Notes: generated by a model from the sequence alone, not told the origin. 64,000 bases of DNA from Ferruginibacter sp. (GCA_019638525.1 JAHBTO010000003.1:186001-250000), one strand, 5' to 3'; numbered from the stretch's first letter, positions 8,409-19,728 are shown. Numbers and translations are program-made.

Positions 8409-9608
8409 TTACCATGCTTTTGAAGTAATGCCATTGAGTATTTTAACCAGATAAAGATGTTTGTTTTCGAAATAATCGGGTATTGAAGCTTTGTCTTTTA
8501 ACCAAACAGGTTTAAAATTATATTCGCAAAAAACTTTAATGCCGGCATCGTTTATATGATTCATAAAACCTGTTGAATCTTTAATAAGCAGTTTAGTAAA
8601 CATAAACACCGACTCAAAACCTTTAAAAGCCATATCGCTTGCTTTTCCCTTGTACTTATCATAGTAATTTGCTAAAAGTGATTTGCTGAAAGCATCATTT
8701 TTTTCGTTGTAATATGGTGTAGTATAATATACCGGAAAATCGGCCAGTTTTTTCTTATCATACAACATTGAAAAATTATCCCAATTAGGCATACCAATTA
8801 ATGTAATTGGATAAGTTTTGCTGATATCAAAGGCGGCTTTTGCAAGGTTGTTGGCAAAAGTTTCATCAAGGCTACCTCCTATAATGATGTTTTTGCTATT
8901 ACTATCAAGCTTCGATTTTAAAAAGGCAGCATTAAGGTTAGAGTTAACATTAATAGTTTCTATTTGTAATAATGGATGCCCGTTATCCTGCTCGTTTTTT
9001 TCTTTAAAATAAGATGCTACCATATCTTCCTGTACACCTTTTTGCCTGATGAGGTAAATTTTATCGGTACTGTGGTTTTGAAGTATATAACTGTATATAG
9101 CAGCACAATGTGTTTTTAGCGTAGAGTTCATAATAACTAAAAAAGGGTTACCGGTAATACCGGCATTATTAGGATAAGTTACAGATATAAATGGTATATT
9201 TTTTTGAAGAGCAAAATCGGCCAATTGTAAATATTCAGCATCCTTTACACTGCCAATGATTAATTGCAGGCTGTCTAATTTCTTTTTTCTAATCAGGTCG
9301 GCAACAGTTTCGGTGTACGATTTTGTATCATAAATAGATGCATCAATATAATCATCTCCATATCCCAGGCTATCCAGCGCAAGCTGTGCGCCATTAATGA
9401 AATCAACGGCTGGCGCAATAAACCTTGGTATACCCTGCCTGTATCTAAAAATATTTTTTGTAAAAACCGAATCAAGATAAAGTGGGGCAAAAATGCCTAT
9501 TTTATAGTGCGGTTGTTGCTTAATTGTATCATCCTGTGCATATAATAAGTTACCGGCACAAAAAAAAGTTATTAATATAACTAATGCTACTGCAATTTTT
9601 TTATTCAT
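8409..9608 (-). CDS. Periplasmic ligand-binding protein, Leu/Ile/Val-binding type
   Basis: A 399-residue exported protein with signal peptide (MNKKIAVALVILITFFCAGNLLYAQ). The mature part starts HYKIGIFAPLYLDSVF and has the two-lobe alternating alpha/beta pattern of Peripla_BP_6 (ABC transporter substrate-binding, branched-chain amino acid type). No permease or ATPase gene is adjacent, so it may be a stand-alone sensor or a scavenging protein. The ligand cannot be told from sequence. Confidence 0.75.
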   Translation of the reverse strand: MNKKIAVALVILITFFCAGNLLYAQDDTIKQQPHYKIGIFAPLYLDSVFTKNIFRYRQGIPRFIAPAVDFINGAQLALDSLGYGDDYIDASIYDTKSYTETVADLIRKKKLDSLQLIIGSVKDAEYLQLADFALQKNIPFISVTYPNNAGITGNPFLVIMNSTLKTHCAAIYSYILQNHSTDKIYLIRQKGVQEDMVASYFKEKNEQDNGHPLLQIETINVNSNLNAAFLKSKLDSNSKNIIIGGSLDETFANNLAKAAFDISKTYPITLIGMPNWDNFSMLYDKKKLADFPVYYTTPYYNEKNDAFSKSLLANYYDKYKGKASDMAFKGFESVFMFTKLLIKDSTGFMNHINDAGIKVFCEYNFKPVWLKDKASIPDYFENKHLYLVKILNGITSKAW

Positions 9609-9691
9609 GATAAAAATCCGGTTTATTAAATCAATTTATCGTCTAATTATTTCCTTTAGTTAAATATCAAAATCTTTATTCCAATACCTAT

Positions 9692-11227
9692 TTATTCCCA
9701 CTCAATAGTAGCAGGTGGTTTACTGCTTATATCATACACCACACGGTTTATACCGGGTACATTATTAATTATTTCATTACTTATTTCGGCCAGGAAATCA
9801 TACGGTAAATGCGCCCAGTCTGCGGTCATACCATCTACAGAAGTTACAGCCCTTAATGCAATGGTAAATTCATATGTTCTTTCATCGCCCATTACACCTA
9901 CACTTTTTACCGGTAGTAAAATAGTGCCTGCCTGCCATATTTTTTCGTAAAGATTATGTTTTTTTAATCCATTCATATATATAGCATCTGCATCTTGCAA
10001 TAACCGTACCTTTTCTTCAGTAACTTCTCCTAAAATTCTAATACCCAAGCCTGGCCCCGGAAACGGATGGCGAAACAGCATTTCTTTGGGTATGCCTAAT
10101 TCAACTCCAACCCGCCTTACTTCATCTTTAAAAAGCAAACGCAAAGGTTCTACTAATCCAAGTTTCATATAATCGGGTAAGCCACCTACATTATGATGCG
10201 ATTTAATGGTAGCAGATGGGCCATGTACAGATAGTGATTCAATTACATCAGGATAAATAGTGCCCTGCCCCAATAATTCTACTCCATCAATTTTATGTGC
10301 TTCTTCATCAAAAATTTCAATAAACCCGTTGCCTATTGCTTTTCTTTTTTCTTCCGGATCTGTTTTGCCGGCAAGTTTTTTATAAAAATGTTTTTTAGCA
10401 TCAACTCCTATAACATGCAGCCCAAGTTTTTTATAGGTTTCTAAAACCTGTTCAAATTCATTTTTACGTAAAACTCCATTATCTACAAAAATGCCATAAA
10501 GGTTTTGGCCAATTGCTTTGTTTATTAAAGTGGCAGCTACGGTGCTGTCAACCCCGCCGCTGAGTCCCATGATTACTTTTTTATCACCAATCTGTTTTTT
10601 TAATGATGCTACAGTATCAGTAATAAAATGTGCAGGCGTCCAATCCTGTGAGCAACCACAAATATTTATCAAAAAGTTTTTAATAATAGTTTTGCCTTCG
10701 GCAGAATGATAAACTTCGGGGTGAAACTGTAAACCATAGAGTGGTTGCTCGTTATTAGTTGTACGTTTAAATGCAGCTACCGGAATACTTTCCGTAGTTC
10801 CCAACAATTCAAAATCATTTGGTAATTCCTTAATGGTATCGCTATGGCTCATCCACACCTGCGATGTTTTTGAAACATTTTTCAGTAAAGTATCTTCTTT
10901 TTCTTTATTAAATATGGCACGTCCATATTCTCTTTTTTCACTTTTATCTACCCGGCCACCATATAATTTAGCTGTAAGTTGTGCTCCGTAACAAATACCA
11001 AGTACAGGTACGTTTTTAATCATTGACTTTACATCCACCTGTAAAGCTTTTTCTTCATTAACCGAAAAAGGCGATCCTCCCAGTATTATACCTTTTAAGC
11101 TTTGGTTATAAACTATTTCTTTATTATAAGGTACAATTTCACAATAAACATTTGCCTCCCTTACAGTTCGTGCTATTAGTTGAGTATATTGAGAACCAAA
11201 ATCGAGGATGAGAATTTTTTCTGTCAT
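9692..11227 (-). CDS. guaA: GMP synthase (glutamine-hydrolysing)
   Basis: A 511-residue enzyme converting XMP to GMP. The class I amidotransferase domain has GICYGAQ with nucleophile Cys79 and the His169/Glu171 pair in [11 protein letters not shown]. The ATP-pyrophosphatase domain has the P-loop GLSGGVDST (221-229). The dimerisation domain has [14 protein letters not shown] and the conserved end [11 protein letters not shown]. Length and domain order are normal. It is separated by 83 bases from the periplasmic binding protein gene downstream and is divergent from the DUF2807 lipoprotein. Confidence 0.97.
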   Translation of the reverse strand: MTEKILILDFGSQYTQLIARTVREANVYCEIVPYNKEIVYNQSLKGIILGGSPFSVNEEKALQVDVKSMIKNVPVLGICYGAQLTAKLYGGRVDKSEKREYGRAIFNKEKEDTLLKNVSKTSQVWMSHSDTIKELPNDFELLGTTESIPVAAFKRTTNNEQPLYGLQFHPEVYHSAEGKTIIKNFLINICGCSQDWTPAHFITDTVASLKKQIGDKKVIMGLSGGVDSTVAATLINKAIGQNLYGIFVDNGVLRKNEFEQVLETYKKLGLHVIGVDAKKHFYKKLAGKTDPEEKRKAIGNGFIEIFDEEAHKIDGVELLGQGTIYPDVIESLSVHGPSATIKSHHNVGGLPDYMKLGLVEPLRLLFKDEVRRVGVELGIPKEMLFRHPFPGPGLGIRILGEVTEEKVRLLQDADAIYMNGLKKHNLYEKIWQAGTILLPVKSVGVMGDERTYEFTIALRAVTSVDGMTADWAHLPYDFLAEISNEIINNVPGINRVVYDISSKPPATIEWE

Positions 11228-11297
11228 ATTGCTGCGAAGTTAAATAATAACTTGATGTTATAATTTGCTTTTGAAACAGATTCATTTCAGGAATTTT

Positions 11298-11305
11298 TAT
11301 ATTTG
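11298..11305 (+). promoter_or_regulatory. Promoter -7 box of DUF2807 lipoprotein gene
   Basis: TATATTTG fits TAnnTTTG and lies 15 bases before the ATG at 11321. The nearest TTTG upstream (11270-11273) is 24 bases away, a little further than the usual 19-21. The position supports the ATG at 11321 over an in-frame TTG at 11303, which lies inside the box. Confidence 0.5.
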
Positions 11306-11320
11306 CCTAAATTAACAGCC

Positions 11321-12022
11321 ATGAAAAAAATAGTATCATCAATTTTAGTAATCTTAATATTAGCTTCTTGCAATATTACTAATGGCAGTGGTAAAATAGT
11401 AAGCGAAAACCGCACGGTAGATAATTTTACAGCTTTATCGGTAGGCAATAGTTTTGATGTAGAAGTAAAAATTGGCCCTAATACCTCTGTAAGGGTAGAA
11501 GCTGATGATAATGTTATTAAACATATAGAAACCTCTGTTACTAACGAAACTTTAAAGATTTACCTGGAAGATAATTACTCGTTTTCAGATGCTCACCTAA
11601 AAGTTTATATAACTACACCATCTTTAAAGGCAATTAAAACTTCAGGTTCGGCAAGTGTTGATGTGCTAGATGTATTAACCAGTGATGGAAAGCTAAGTTT
11701 TAAAGCCAGTAGCAGTTCTGATATAAAGGTTAAGGTTAATGCCCCCGAAGTAGAAGCCGGAGCCAGCAGCAGTGCATCTATTGATTTAAGTGGCAAAACA
11801 AAAACTTATTATGCCGAAGCTTCCAGCAGTAGTGATATTGATTCCTGGAACCTTTTAAGCGAAAATGCAACGGCTAAGGCAAGCAGTAGTGCTACCATAA
11901 AGTTGCACGCAAGTGTAAATTTAAATGCACATGCCAATAGCAGTGCTGAAATTATATACCATGGAGCTGCTACGGTTAATAAATCGGTTAGCAGCAGCGG
12001 CTCCGTTGAAAAAAGAGACTAA
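11321..12022 (+). CDS. DUF2807 (head GIN domain) lipoprotein
   Basis: A 233-residue lipoprotein. The lipobox LASC ends at Cys17. The mature part carries the DUF2807 beta-helix-like repeat pattern, with FTALSVGNSFDVEVKIG near the start and then repeated Ser-rich turns such as ASSSSDIK, GASSSASI and EASSSSDID spaced about 20-25 residues apart. The family is widespread in Bacteroidota envelopes, without a known biochemical role. The start at 11321 is chosen because the lipoprotein signal begins there. Confidence 0.85.
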   Translation: MKKIVSSILVILILASCNITNGSGKIVSENRTVDNFTALSVGNSFDVEVKIGPNTSVRVEADDNVIKHIETSVTNETLKIYLEDNYSFSDAHLKVYITTPSLKAIKTSGSASVDVLDVLTSDGKLSFKASSSSDIKVKVNAPEVEAGASSSASIDLSGKTKTYYAEASSSSDIDSWNLLSENATAKASSSATIKLHASVNLNAHANSSAEIIYHGAATVNKSVSSSGSVEKRD

Positions 12023-12126
12023 ACTTCTTTAATCGAACTGTATTTTACTTGATTTACATATTTAATCCAGGCAAAAAAACCTTATTTGCTCATTAAAAAC
12101 TATTTGCAAAAAACTTTACTCTTTCC

Positions 12127-12157
12127 TTTGCTATTTACTTTCAACCCCTTACCTTTG
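12127..12157 (+). promoter_or_regulatory. Promoter of the S10-spc ribosomal operon
   Basis: TTTG at 12127-12130 and TACCTTTG at 12150-12157 are separated by 19 bases. This is an exact fit to the Bacteroidota vegetative promoter (TTTG, N19-21, TAnnTTTG). Transcription would begin near 12163, leaving a leader of about 35 bases before rpsJ. Confidence 0.8.
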
Positions 12158-12197
12158 CACTCCAAATTAAAAAACGGATTTAAAAAGTTCTTTTTAT

Positions 12198-12503
12198 ATG
12201 TCACAGAGAATCAGAATAAAATTGCAGTCTTACGACCATAATTTGGTTGATAAATCAGCTGAAAAGATTGTAAAAACGGTACGTAGTACTGGAGCTGTGG
12301 TAACCGGGCCAATTCCCTTACCTACACACAAGAAAATATTTACCGTTTTGCGTTCTCCGCACGTAAACAAAAAAGCACGTGAACAATTTCAATTGTGCAC
12401 GCACAAACGTTTATTAGACATTTACACCAGCAGCAGCCGTACGGTAGATGCTTTAAGTAAGTTAGACTTACCAAGTGGTGTTGATGTTGAGATCAAAGCC
12501 TGA
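12198..12503 (+). CDS. rpsJ: 30S ribosomal protein S10
   Basis: A 101-residue S10. It starts [25 protein letters not shown] and carries the conserved block [29 protein letters not shown]. Known roles are 30S assembly (tRNA-site side) and, with NusB, antitermination. It is the first gene of the cluster here; no tuf, fusA, rpsG or rpsL precedes it. Confidence 0.97.
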   Translation: MSQRIRIKLQSYDHNLVDKSAEKIVKTVRSTGAVVTGPIPLPTHKKIFTVLRSPHVNKKAREQFQLCTHKRLLDIYTSSSRTVDALSKLDLPSGVDVEIKA

Positions 12504-12510
12504 TGAACTG

Positions 12511-12540
12511 CCAAACCAAGGCTTAAAAGCTTGGTTTTGG
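12511..12540 (+). repeat. Intercistronic hairpin rpsJ-rplC
   Basis: CCAAACCAAG pairs with CTTGGTTTTGG with a one-base bulge and a short loop. No T run follows, so it is not a simple terminator. It may protect or process the mRNA between rpsJ and rplC. Confidence 0.5.
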
Positions 12541-12628
12541 TTAGCATTAGGTAAGTTCTTAAAAGAAAAAAAATAATGAACATTCATCTGCTCAAATTAA
12601 GAGTAGCGCTGGATATAAACAAGATACA

Positions 12629-13246
12629 ATGAAAAGTATTATTGGAAAAAAGATCGGCATGACCAGTATCTTCGATGCAAGTGGCAAGCAAACTGCTGTT
12701 ACAATTATTGAAGCAGGCCCATGCGTGGTTACACAAAAGAAAACTGTTGAAACCGACGGTTACAATGCACTTCAGATAGCATTTGGCGATAAAAAAGAAA
12801 AGCACGCCAATAAAGCTGAGCTTAATCACTTCTCAAAAGCTCAAACAGCTCCTAAAAAATTCGTAAAGGAAATACGCAATAGCGAAATTGACAAGAATGT
12901 TGGCGAAACCATCACTTGCGACATCTTTACCGAAGGTGAAAGCGTGGAAGTGGTTGGTACCACTAAGGGAAAAGGTTTCCAAGGTGTAGTAAGGCGCCAT
13001 GGTTTTAGTGGTGTGGGCGAACAATCACATGGTCAGCACGACCGTCAGAGAGCCCCAGGTTCAATAGGTAACTCATCAGATGCCAGCCGTGTATTTAAAG
13101 GTATGCGTATGGCAGGCCGTATGGGTCAGGATAGGGTAACCATGAAAGGATTAAAAGTGGTAAAAATTTTCGCAGAAAAGAATTACATATTAGTTAGTGG
13201 TTCAGTTCCGGGCCATAATGGTTCAATTGTCTTAATTCAAAAATAA
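12629..13246 (+). CDS. rplC: 50S ribosomal protein L3
   Basis: A 205-residue L3. It begins MKSIIGKKIGMTSIFDASGK and has the loop that reaches toward the peptidyl-transferase centre, with GVVRRHGFSGVGEQSHGQHDRQRAPGSIG split across the middle and GRMGQDRVTMKGL after it. The Gln in the SHGQHD block is the site methylated by PrmB in other bacteria. The 125-base gap from rpsJ holds only a hairpin. Confidence 0.97.
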   Translation: MKSIIGKKIGMTSIFDASGKQTAVTIIEAGPCVVTQKKTVETDGYNALQIAFGDKKEKHANKAELNHFSKAQTAPKKFVKEIRNSEIDKNVGETITCDIFTEGESVEVVGTTKGKGFQGVVRRHGFSGVGEQSHGQHDRQRAPGSIGNSSDASRVFKGMRMAGRMGQDRVTMKGLKVVKIFAEKNYILVSGSVPGHNGSIVLIQK

Positions 13247-13279
13247 GCAACCGGCCACTGGCCAATAAAAATAAGTACA

Positions 13280-13918
13280 ATGCAAGTAGACGTTTTAAAT
13301 ATAGAAGGAAAACAAACCGGTAGAAAAGTTGAATTGCCAGAAGAAATATTTGGTATTGAACCAAACGACCATGTTATTTACCTGGCTGTTAAACAATTCC
13401 AGGGCGCTCAACGCCAGGGTACACACAAAGTAAAAACCCGTGCCGAAGTAAAAGGCTCTTCTAAGAAATTGCACAAACAAAAAGGAACAGGCGGTGCCCG
13501 TAAAGGTAACCTGCGTAATCCTTTATATAAAGGTGGTGGTACTGTTTTTGGTCCTAAGCCACACAAATATGATATCAAATTAAACCGTAAGGTTAAAGAC
13601 CTGGCTAAAATGAGTGCATTAGCATATAAAGCTAAAGATAATGCAATCATTGTTTTAGAAGATGTGAAAATGGACGCACCTAAAACATCAACTTTCGCAG
13701 GTATTTTAAGAAATCTAAATATTGCAGGTAAAAAATCATTGTTTGTAATACCTGAATATAACGAAAACCTGTATTTAAGCTTACGTAATGTACCAACTGT
13801 TTGCGGTACTTTATTAAGCGATTTAAATACTTACGATATTTTAAACGCAAATGTTTTAGTGTTAACTGAGGGTGCTGCTAAAATTTTCAGCGAGGAGAAT
13901 TTAGAAGCTGAAGCATAA
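13280..13918 (+). CDS. rplD: 50S ribosomal protein L4
   Basis: A 212-residue L4. The extended loop that lines the exit tunnel is visible as KLHKQKGTGGARKGNLRNPLY and GGGTVFGPKPHKYD. It binds 23S rRNA domain I. In Proteobacteria L4 also represses the S10 operon through the leader; the leader here is only about 35 bases, so that mode looks unlikely. Confidence 0.96.
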   Translation: MQVDVLNIEGKQTGRKVELPEEIFGIEPNDHVIYLAVKQFQGAQRQGTHKVKTRAEVKGSSKKLHKQKGTGGARKGNLRNPLYKGGGTVFGPKPHKYDIKLNRKVKDLAKMSALAYKAKDNAIIVLEDVKMDAPKTSTFAGILRNLNIAGKKSLFVIPEYNENLYLSLRNVPTVCGTLLSDLNTYDILNANVLVLTEGAAKIFSEENLEAEA

Positions 13919-14010
13919 AAATAAAATTGACAACTGGCGTAAAGCCATTGCCACAATAAAAAATAATCTTCCCGGTTTCCTACAGGAAAAAGGGACAAAA
14001 ACTAAAAGAC

Positions 14011-14310
14011 ATGAAACCGTCTGATGTATTAATAAAACCGATTTTATCTGAAAAAGCTAACAAGCAATCAGAAAAAATGAACCGTTACTCTTTTGTAGTG
14101 GATAAAAAAGCTAATAAGCTGGAGATAAAAAAAGCGGTAGAAAGTTTTTATGGTGTAACTGTTAACAGTGTAAATACCATTGTTGTGCCTTCAAAAGCAA
14201 AAGCAAAGTACACAAAAGCCGGATTTATAGTTGGCCGCAAACCTTCTAAAAAGAAAGCGATTGTAACTGTTGCCGAAGGCGAAACAATAGATTTGTACAG
14301 TAGCATTTAA
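14011..14310 (+). CDS. rplW: 50S ribosomal protein L23
   Basis: A 99-residue L23. It begins MKPSDVLIKPILSEKANKQS and has the family segment YSFVVDKKANKLEIKKAVE and a C-terminal IVGRKPSKKKAIVTV. It lies at the exit of the peptide tunnel and docks trigger factor and SRP. Spacing to rplD is 92 bases and to rplB 155, both unusually loose for this operon type and filled by small hairpins. Confidence 0.95.
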   Translation: MKPSDVLIKPILSEKANKQSEKMNRYSFVVDKKANKLEIKKAVESFYGVTVNSVNTIVVPSKAKAKYTKAGFIVGRKPSKKKAIVTVAEGETIDLYSSI

Positions 14311-14465
14311 GCCTGTATCCCGGATAAGGGTAGGCATTAAAATTATAAAACAAAGAATGGTAAATCTGCTACCGCAAAATGCAGAGATTATTAATAAAGA
14401 GTTTCTTAAAAACCGGGCTACAGCAAACAGCTAAACGATATTAAGAAACCGGAAATGAAAATAAA

Positions 14466-15305
<840 letters not shown>

Positions 15306-15375
15306 TAATTAGTAATTAATAAATGTTAAAATGTTTTCCGGCTTGCCGGGAAAAAATCAACAAAAAAAATAAACA

Positions 15376-15648
15376 ATGGCTCGTTCGTTAAAAAAAGGTC
15401 CTTATGTAGATACAAAGCTAGATGCAAAAGTTTCTGCAATGGTAGAAGGAAAAAGTAAAAAAGGTGTAATTAAAACCTGGAGCAGGAGAAGTACTATAAC
15501 ACCTGATTTTGTAGGACAAACATTTGCTGTACATAACGGAAACAAATTTATCCCGGTTTATGTAACAGAATTTATGGTAGGACATAAATTAGGTGAATTT
15601 GCGCCAACAAGAAACTTTAAAGGACACTCAAGTAAAAAGATAGTATAA
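15376..15648 (+). CDS. rpsS: 30S ribosomal protein S19
   Basis: A 90-residue S19 starting [15 protein letters not shown], with the conserved [22 protein letters not shown] and [15 protein letters not shown] segments. It binds the 30S head with S13. The gene order L2-S19-L22-S3 is standard. Confidence 0.97.
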   Translation: MARSLKKGPYVDTKLDAKVSAMVEGKSKKGVIKTWSRRSTITPDFVGQTFAVHNGNKFIPVYVTEFMVGHKLGEFAPTRNFKGHSSKKIV

Positions 15649-15730
15649 ACGTTTAAGAGTTTTAATATTTAAAGGCTCAAACCCGAACCTTTAACTGTAT
15701 TAAACGACTTAAACCATTAAACTTATAAAA

Positions 15731-16078
15731 ATGGAAGCAGTAGCAAAATTGAACAATTATCCCACATCGCCACGCAAAATGCGTTTGTTGGTTGATTTGA
15801 TTAGGGGCATGGAAGTTGAAAAAGCATTAGCCATTTTGGAACACAACCCAAAACACCCGGCAGTGCCATTACGTAAACTGGTGATGAGCGCTATTAATAA
15901 CTGGAAACAAAAAAATGAAGGTGGTGATGAAACCGGGTTGATAGTAAAAACCATTATGGTTGATGGCGCCAGGGTAATTAAACGTATGCGTCCTGCACCA
16001 CAAGGCCGTGGTTACAGGGTTCGTAAGCGTAGCAACCACGTTACTGTAATTGTAGATACAAAAGCAAATAAAAATTAA
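15731..16078 (+). CDS. rplV: 50S ribosomal protein L22
   Basis: A 115-residue L22. The family signature [14 protein letters not shown] is near the start. The C-terminal hairpin [23 protein letters not shown] lines the exit tunnel. The 82-base spacer upstream is made of short repeats of the (C)TTAAAC type. Confidence 0.96.
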   Translation: MEAVAKLNNYPTSPRKMRLLVDLIRGMEVEKALAILEHNPKHPAVPLRKLVMSAINNWKQKNEGGDETGLIVKTIMVDGARVIKRMRPAPQGRGYRVRKRSNHVTVIVDTKANKN

Positions 16079-16102
16079 TCATCAAAAGAATTAACCAATA
16101 AC

Positions 16103-16885
16103 ATGGGTCAAAAAACAAATCCAACAGGCTTAAGATTAGGTATCATCCGTGGATGGGATAGTAACTGGTTTGCAAGTAAAACGGAATATCCAAAGAAGTT
16201 GATTGAGGATAACAAAATCAGGAATTACCTGAATGCACGTATCAATAAAGGCGGTATTTCAAAAATCGTTATTGAGCGTACACTTAATAAGTTAATAGTT
16301 ACTATTCATACCTCAAAACCGGGTATTATCATTGGTAAAGGTGGAGGAGAAGTTGACAGGATTAAAGAAGAGTTGAAAAAATTATGTGGTAAAGATGATG
16401 TGCAAATAAATATTTTAGAAATACGCAGGCCTGAGCTTGATGCAGCAATTGTAGCTGATACTATTGCCCGCCAGTTAGAAAATCGTATCAACTATAAGAG
16501 AGCAATTAAAATGTCTATAGCATCAGCCTTACGTATGGGTGCCGAAGGTATTAAAGTAAAAGTGGGTGGCCGGCTAGGTGGTGCAGAAATTGCACGAAGC
16601 GAAGAGATTAAACAAGGCCGTACACCATTGCATACATTACGTATGGATATTGACTATGCAAATGTATTTGCCTTTACAGTTTATGGTAAAATTGGAATAA
16701 AGGTTTGGATTTGTAAAGGTGAGGTTTTAGGAAAGCGAGATCTTAACCCAAATGTTGTTGCAGGCGGCGGTAAAGAAATAGGCGATAGGCCAGGTGGCGG
16801 TTTCGACAGGAGAGATGATAGGCGTGGAGGAGAAAGAAGAGGCGGTGCCGGTAATCGTGGTGGCGGAAGAAGAAATAAAAATTAA
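16103..16885 (+). CDS. rpsC: 30S ribosomal protein S3
   Basis: A 260-residue S3 that starts [23 protein letters not shown]. It has the KH domain with [10 protein letters not shown] and the C-terminal domain through [19 protein letters not shown]. The last 30 or so residues form a Gly/Arg/Asp-rich tail ([20 protein letters not shown]), longer than in E. coli S3 (233 aa). It contributes to the mRNA entry site and helicase activity. Confidence 0.97.
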   Translation: MGQKTNPTGLRLGIIRGWDSNWFASKTEYPKKLIEDNKIRNYLNARINKGGISKIVIERTLNKLIVTIHTSKPGIIIGKGGGEVDRIKEELKKLCGKDDVQINILEIRRPELDAAIVADTIARQLENRINYKRAIKMSIASALRMGAEGIKVKVGGRLGGAEIARSEEIKQGRTPLHTLRMDIDYANVFAFTVYGKIGIKVWICKGEVLGKRDLNPNVVAGGGKEIGDRPGGGFDRRDDRRGGERRGGAGNRGGGRRNKN

Positions 16886-16981
16886 AAATAAATGTAGAGA
16901 GCGAGGATTGTAAAAACAGTAACCACAATCTCAAAACATTAAAATCTGAATTCTGAAAACAGAACTCAAAATTGAAATAAG

Positions 16982-17401
16982 ATGTTATCACCAAAAAGAA
17001 CAAAACACAGAAAGGCGCAAAGAGGAATGATGAAGGGTAATACCAAACGTGGTGCAACCCTGGCATTTGGAACCTTTGGATTAAAAGCATTAGATGAAGT
17101 GTGGATGACCAGCCGCCAGATAGAAAGTGCCCGCCAGGCATTAACCCGCCACATGAAACGTGAAGGTAATGTTTGGATACGCATTTTTCCTGATAAACCT
17201 ATAACTGCAAAACCTGCAGAGGTTAGGATGGGTAAAGGTAAAGGTAACCCCGAAGGTTGGGCAGCAGTGGTACAACCGGGAAGAATTTTATTTGAATGCG
17301 ATGGTGTGCCTGAGCAGGTTGCAAAAGAAGCATTTGCATTAGCAGCTCAAAAATTGCCAATACAAACAAAGTTTGTAGTTCGTCACGATTACAAAGCTTA
17401 G
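16982..17401 (+). CDS. rplP: 50S ribosomal protein L16
   Basis: A 139-residue L16 beginning [19 protein letters not shown], with the basic block [18 protein letters not shown] and the segment [19 protein letters not shown]. It organises the A-site and binds 5S rRNA neighbours. The operon position between S3 and L29 is standard. Confidence 0.97.
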   Translation: MLSPKRTKHRKAQRGMMKGNTKRGATLAFGTFGLKALDEVWMTSRQIESARQALTRHMKREGNVWIRIFPDKPITAKPAEVRMGKGKGNPEGWAAVVQPGRILFECDGVPEQVAKEAFALAAQKLPIQTKFVVRHDYKA

Positions 17402-17488
17402 TTGAATTGAATATTAACCGATTTGAAATTTGGTAATGAATAAATAATCAATCCATCATCAAATCATCAAATCACCAAATTAAATACG

Positions 17489-17698
17489 ATGTTAAAGAAA
17501 GTTGATTTTTTAAATAGCCTGAAAGGTTTAAGTGAGGCAGATCTTAAAGCAAAAATTGCTGAAGATGAGTTGCGATTGAAAAAACTTTCATTTGCTCATG
17601 CTATTTCTCCATTAGAGAATCCACAAAGCATACGTTCTTTAAGAAGGGATATAGCCAGGTTAAAAACAGTATTAAAAAAAGTACAAGCAGGATTATAG
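17489..17698 (+). CDS. rpmC: 50S ribosomal protein L29
   Basis: A 69-residue L29, mostly two helices, with SLKGLSEADLKAKIAEDELR and the C-terminal RSLRRDIARLKTVLKK typical of the family. It sits at the exit tunnel next to L23. Confidence 0.93.
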   Translation: MLKKVDFLNSLKGLSEADLKAKIAEDELRLKKLSFAHAISPLENPQSIRSLRRDIARLKTVLKKVQAGL

Positions 17699-17721
17699 TA
17701 CATCCATAAAACGTAATAACA

Positions 17722-17976
17722 GTGGAAAGAAATTTAAGAAAAACAAAATTAGGTGTGGTATCCAGCAATAAGATGGATAAAACTATCACCGTAAGTGTAG
17801 AACGTAAAGTAAAGCACCCGCTTTATGGTAAGTTCGTAAAAAAATCTACCAAATTTCATGCTCATGATGAAAAAAATGAGTGCAGCATTGGTGATACAGT
17901 AAAAATTATGGAAAGCCGTCCGTTAAGCAAAACAAAACGCTGGAGGTTGGTTGAGATAGTTGAAAAAGTGAAGTAA
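17722..17976 (+). CDS. rpsQ: 30S ribosomal protein S17
   Basis: An 84-residue S17 using a GTG start codon. It has the OB-fold block [21 protein letters not shown] and [23 protein letters not shown]. It binds 16S rRNA near the 5' domain. The GTG is 23 bases after the rpmC stop; no in-frame ATG precedes the conserved region. Confidence 0.95.
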   Translation: MERNLRKTKLGVVSSNKMDKTITVSVERKVKHPLYGKFVKKSTKFHAHDEKNECSIGDTVKIMESRPLSKTKRWRLVEIVEKVK

Positions 17977-18065
17977 TAACAATAAAATGATGAATACTGA
18001 ATGTTGAGTAAGTGATGAAAATTCTATTATCAACATTTAACAGTGAAAATTCAAAATAAGAAAAA

Positions 18066-18434
18066 ATGATACAGCAAGAAAGCAGATTAAACGTAGCTGA
18101 CAATAGCGGTGCAAAAGAAGTACTATGTATTCGTGTATTAGGAAACAGTGGCCAGGATTATGCTAAAATTGGCGATAAAATTGTTGTAACCGTTAAAGAT
18201 GCAATGCCTGCAGGCGGTATTAAAAAAGGAACAGTGAGCAAAGCAGTAATTGTAAGAACAACAAACAAATTACGCCGTAAAGACGGATCATATATACGCT
18301 TTGATGATAATGCTGTTGTATTATTAAATGCCTCTGATGAGCCAAGAGGTACACGTATTTTTGGGCCGGTTGCTCGTGAATTAAGAGATAAAGGATATAT
18401 GAAGATTATTTCATTGGCTCCTGAAGTGTTATAA
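18066..18434 (+). CDS. rplN: 50S ribosomal protein L14
   Basis: A 122-residue L14, exact family length. It begins [19 protein letters not shown] and has the signature [20 protein letters not shown] and the C-terminal [23 protein letters not shown] pattern. It forms part of the subunit interface. Confidence 0.97.
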   Translation: MIQQESRLNVADNSGAKEVLCIRVLGNSGQDYAKIGDKIVVTVKDAMPAGGIKKGTVSKAVIVRTTNKLRRKDGSYIRFDDNAVVLLNASDEPRGTRIFGPVARELRDKGYMKIISLAPEVL

Positions 18435-18533
18435 TTAAAAAGTAAAAATTAAAAAGTAAAAAACAAGAAACAAAGGCATCATTAAGATTTTGACTTTTGA
18501 TTTTTGATTTTTGACTTTACAAAGCATCATAAA
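18435..18533 (+). repeat. Low-complexity intercistronic repeat rplN-rplX
   Basis: The spacer begins with AAAAGTAAAAATT-type units and ends with tandem heptamers of TTTTGAT/TTTTGAC on the same strand. The A-rich first half is roughly complementary to the T-rich second half, so the RNA can fold into a long imperfect hairpin. Confidence 0.55.
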
Positions 18534-18872
18534 ATGAGTACAAGATTTAAACCAAAGTTCAACATTAAAAAAGGTGATTCGGTAGTAGTTATAACCGGAG
18601 AAGATAAAGATTTGAAGAAACCTCGTAAAGTGTTGGAAATAATTTTAGACAAAGGCCGGGTATTGGTAGAAGGTGTAAACATTGTAACCAAACACACCAA
18701 ACCAACATCGCAAAACACTAAAGGTGGTATTGTAAAAGTAGAAGCCCCAATTGCCATTAGCAATGTGATGCTTTGGGATGCCAAAGCCGGCGCACCAACT
18801 AAAGTTAAGCGTACCAGGGAAAACGGAAAATTAGTAAGAATTGCAAAAAAATCAGGGGGGATAATTAAATAA
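18534..18872 (+). CDS. rplX: 50S ribosomal protein L24
   Basis: A 112-residue L24. The KOW motif is in [24 protein letters not shown], followed by [21 protein letters not shown]. The ATG at 18534 ([10 protein letters not shown]) is chosen; an in-frame TTG 30 bases earlier lies in the intercistronic repeat. It initiates 50S assembly on the 5' end of 23S rRNA. The stop overlaps the rplE start by one base (TAATG). Confidence 0.95.
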   Translation: MSTRFKPKFNIKKGDSVVVITGEDKDLKKPRKVLEIILDKGRVLVEGVNIVTKHTKPTSQNTKGGIVKVEAPIAISNVMLWDAKAGAPTKVKRTRENGKLVRIAKKSGGIIK

Positions 18873-19438
18873 TGAGCACAAAAACACACAACCCACGGTT
18901 AGCAGAAAAGTACAAAGCTGAAGTTGTACCTGCTTTAATGAAAAAATTCAGTTACAAAACTGTTATGCAGGCACCTAAATTAACCAAGATTTGTTTAAAT
19001 CGTGGTGTAAACGGTGCAGTTACAGATAAAAAACTGATTGACATCGCTATTGAAGAGTTAACTAATATAACCGGCCAAAAGGCGGTGGCAACCATGTCTA
19101 AGAAAGACATATCAAACTTCAAATTACGTAAGCACATGCCCATAGGAGCTCGTGTTACTTTACGTGGAGTTAAAATGTACGAATTTCTCGACAGGCTGGT
19201 ATCAGTGTCTTTACCACGTGTGCGTGATTTTAAAGGTATCAACGATAAATCATTTGATGGACGTGGAAATTACACGTTGGGTGTTACCGAACAAATCATT
19301 TTTCCCGAAATTGATATTGATAAGGTAAATAAAATTACAGGCCTCGATATCACTTTTGTAACAACAGCCAATACCAACGAAGAAGCATATGAATTGCTTA
19401 AAGAGTTAGGTATGCCATTTAAAAACATAAAGAAATAA
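18872..19438 (+). CDS. rplE: 50S ribosomal protein L5
   Basis: A 188-residue L5 with [20 protein letters not shown] at the N-terminus, the block [15 protein letters not shown] and the 5S rRNA-binding segment [21 protein letters not shown]. It is translationally coupled to rplX by a TAATG overlap. Confidence 0.97.
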   Translation: MSTKTHNPRLAEKYKAEVVPALMKKFSYKTVMQAPKLTKICLNRGVNGAVTDKKLIDIAIEELTNITGQKAVATMSKKDISNFKLRKHMPIGARVTLRGVKMYEFLDRLVSVSLPRVRDFKGINDKSFDGRGNYTLGVTEQIIFPEIDIDKVNKITGLDITFVTTANTNEEAYELLKELGMPFKNIKK

Positions 19439-19450
19439 TTATAAAATATT

Positions 19451-19720
19451 ATGGCAAAAAAATCAATTGAAGCCAGGCAGCGTAAGCGTGAAAAAATGGT
19501 AGCAAAATATGCCGAAAAAAGAGCAGCTTTAAAAGCCGCCGGCGATTATGCCGCATTAGACCTTTTACCCAAAAATGCTTCTCCGGTTCGTTTAAAAAAC
19601 CGTTGTCAGCTTACTGGCCGCCCAAGAGGTTATATGAGGCATTTTGGTATTTCTCGTAACATGTTCCGGGATATGGCACTTGAAGGTAAAATTCCCGGTG
19701 TAACAAAAGCAAGCTGGTAA
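19451..19720 (+). CDS. rpsN: 30S ribosomal protein S14, zinc-independent type
   Basis: An 89-residue S14 of the longer form without the CXXC zinc ligands (only one Cys, in [21 protein letters not shown]). It ends [11 protein letters not shown], the normal C-terminus. It is 12 bases after rplE and likely coupled to it. Confidence 0.96.
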   Translation: MAKKSIEARQRKREKMVAKYAEKRAALKAAGDYAALDLLPKNASPVRLKNRCQLTGRPRGYMRHFGISRNMFRDMALEGKIPGVTKASW

Positions 19721-19728
19721 TCATAGTG

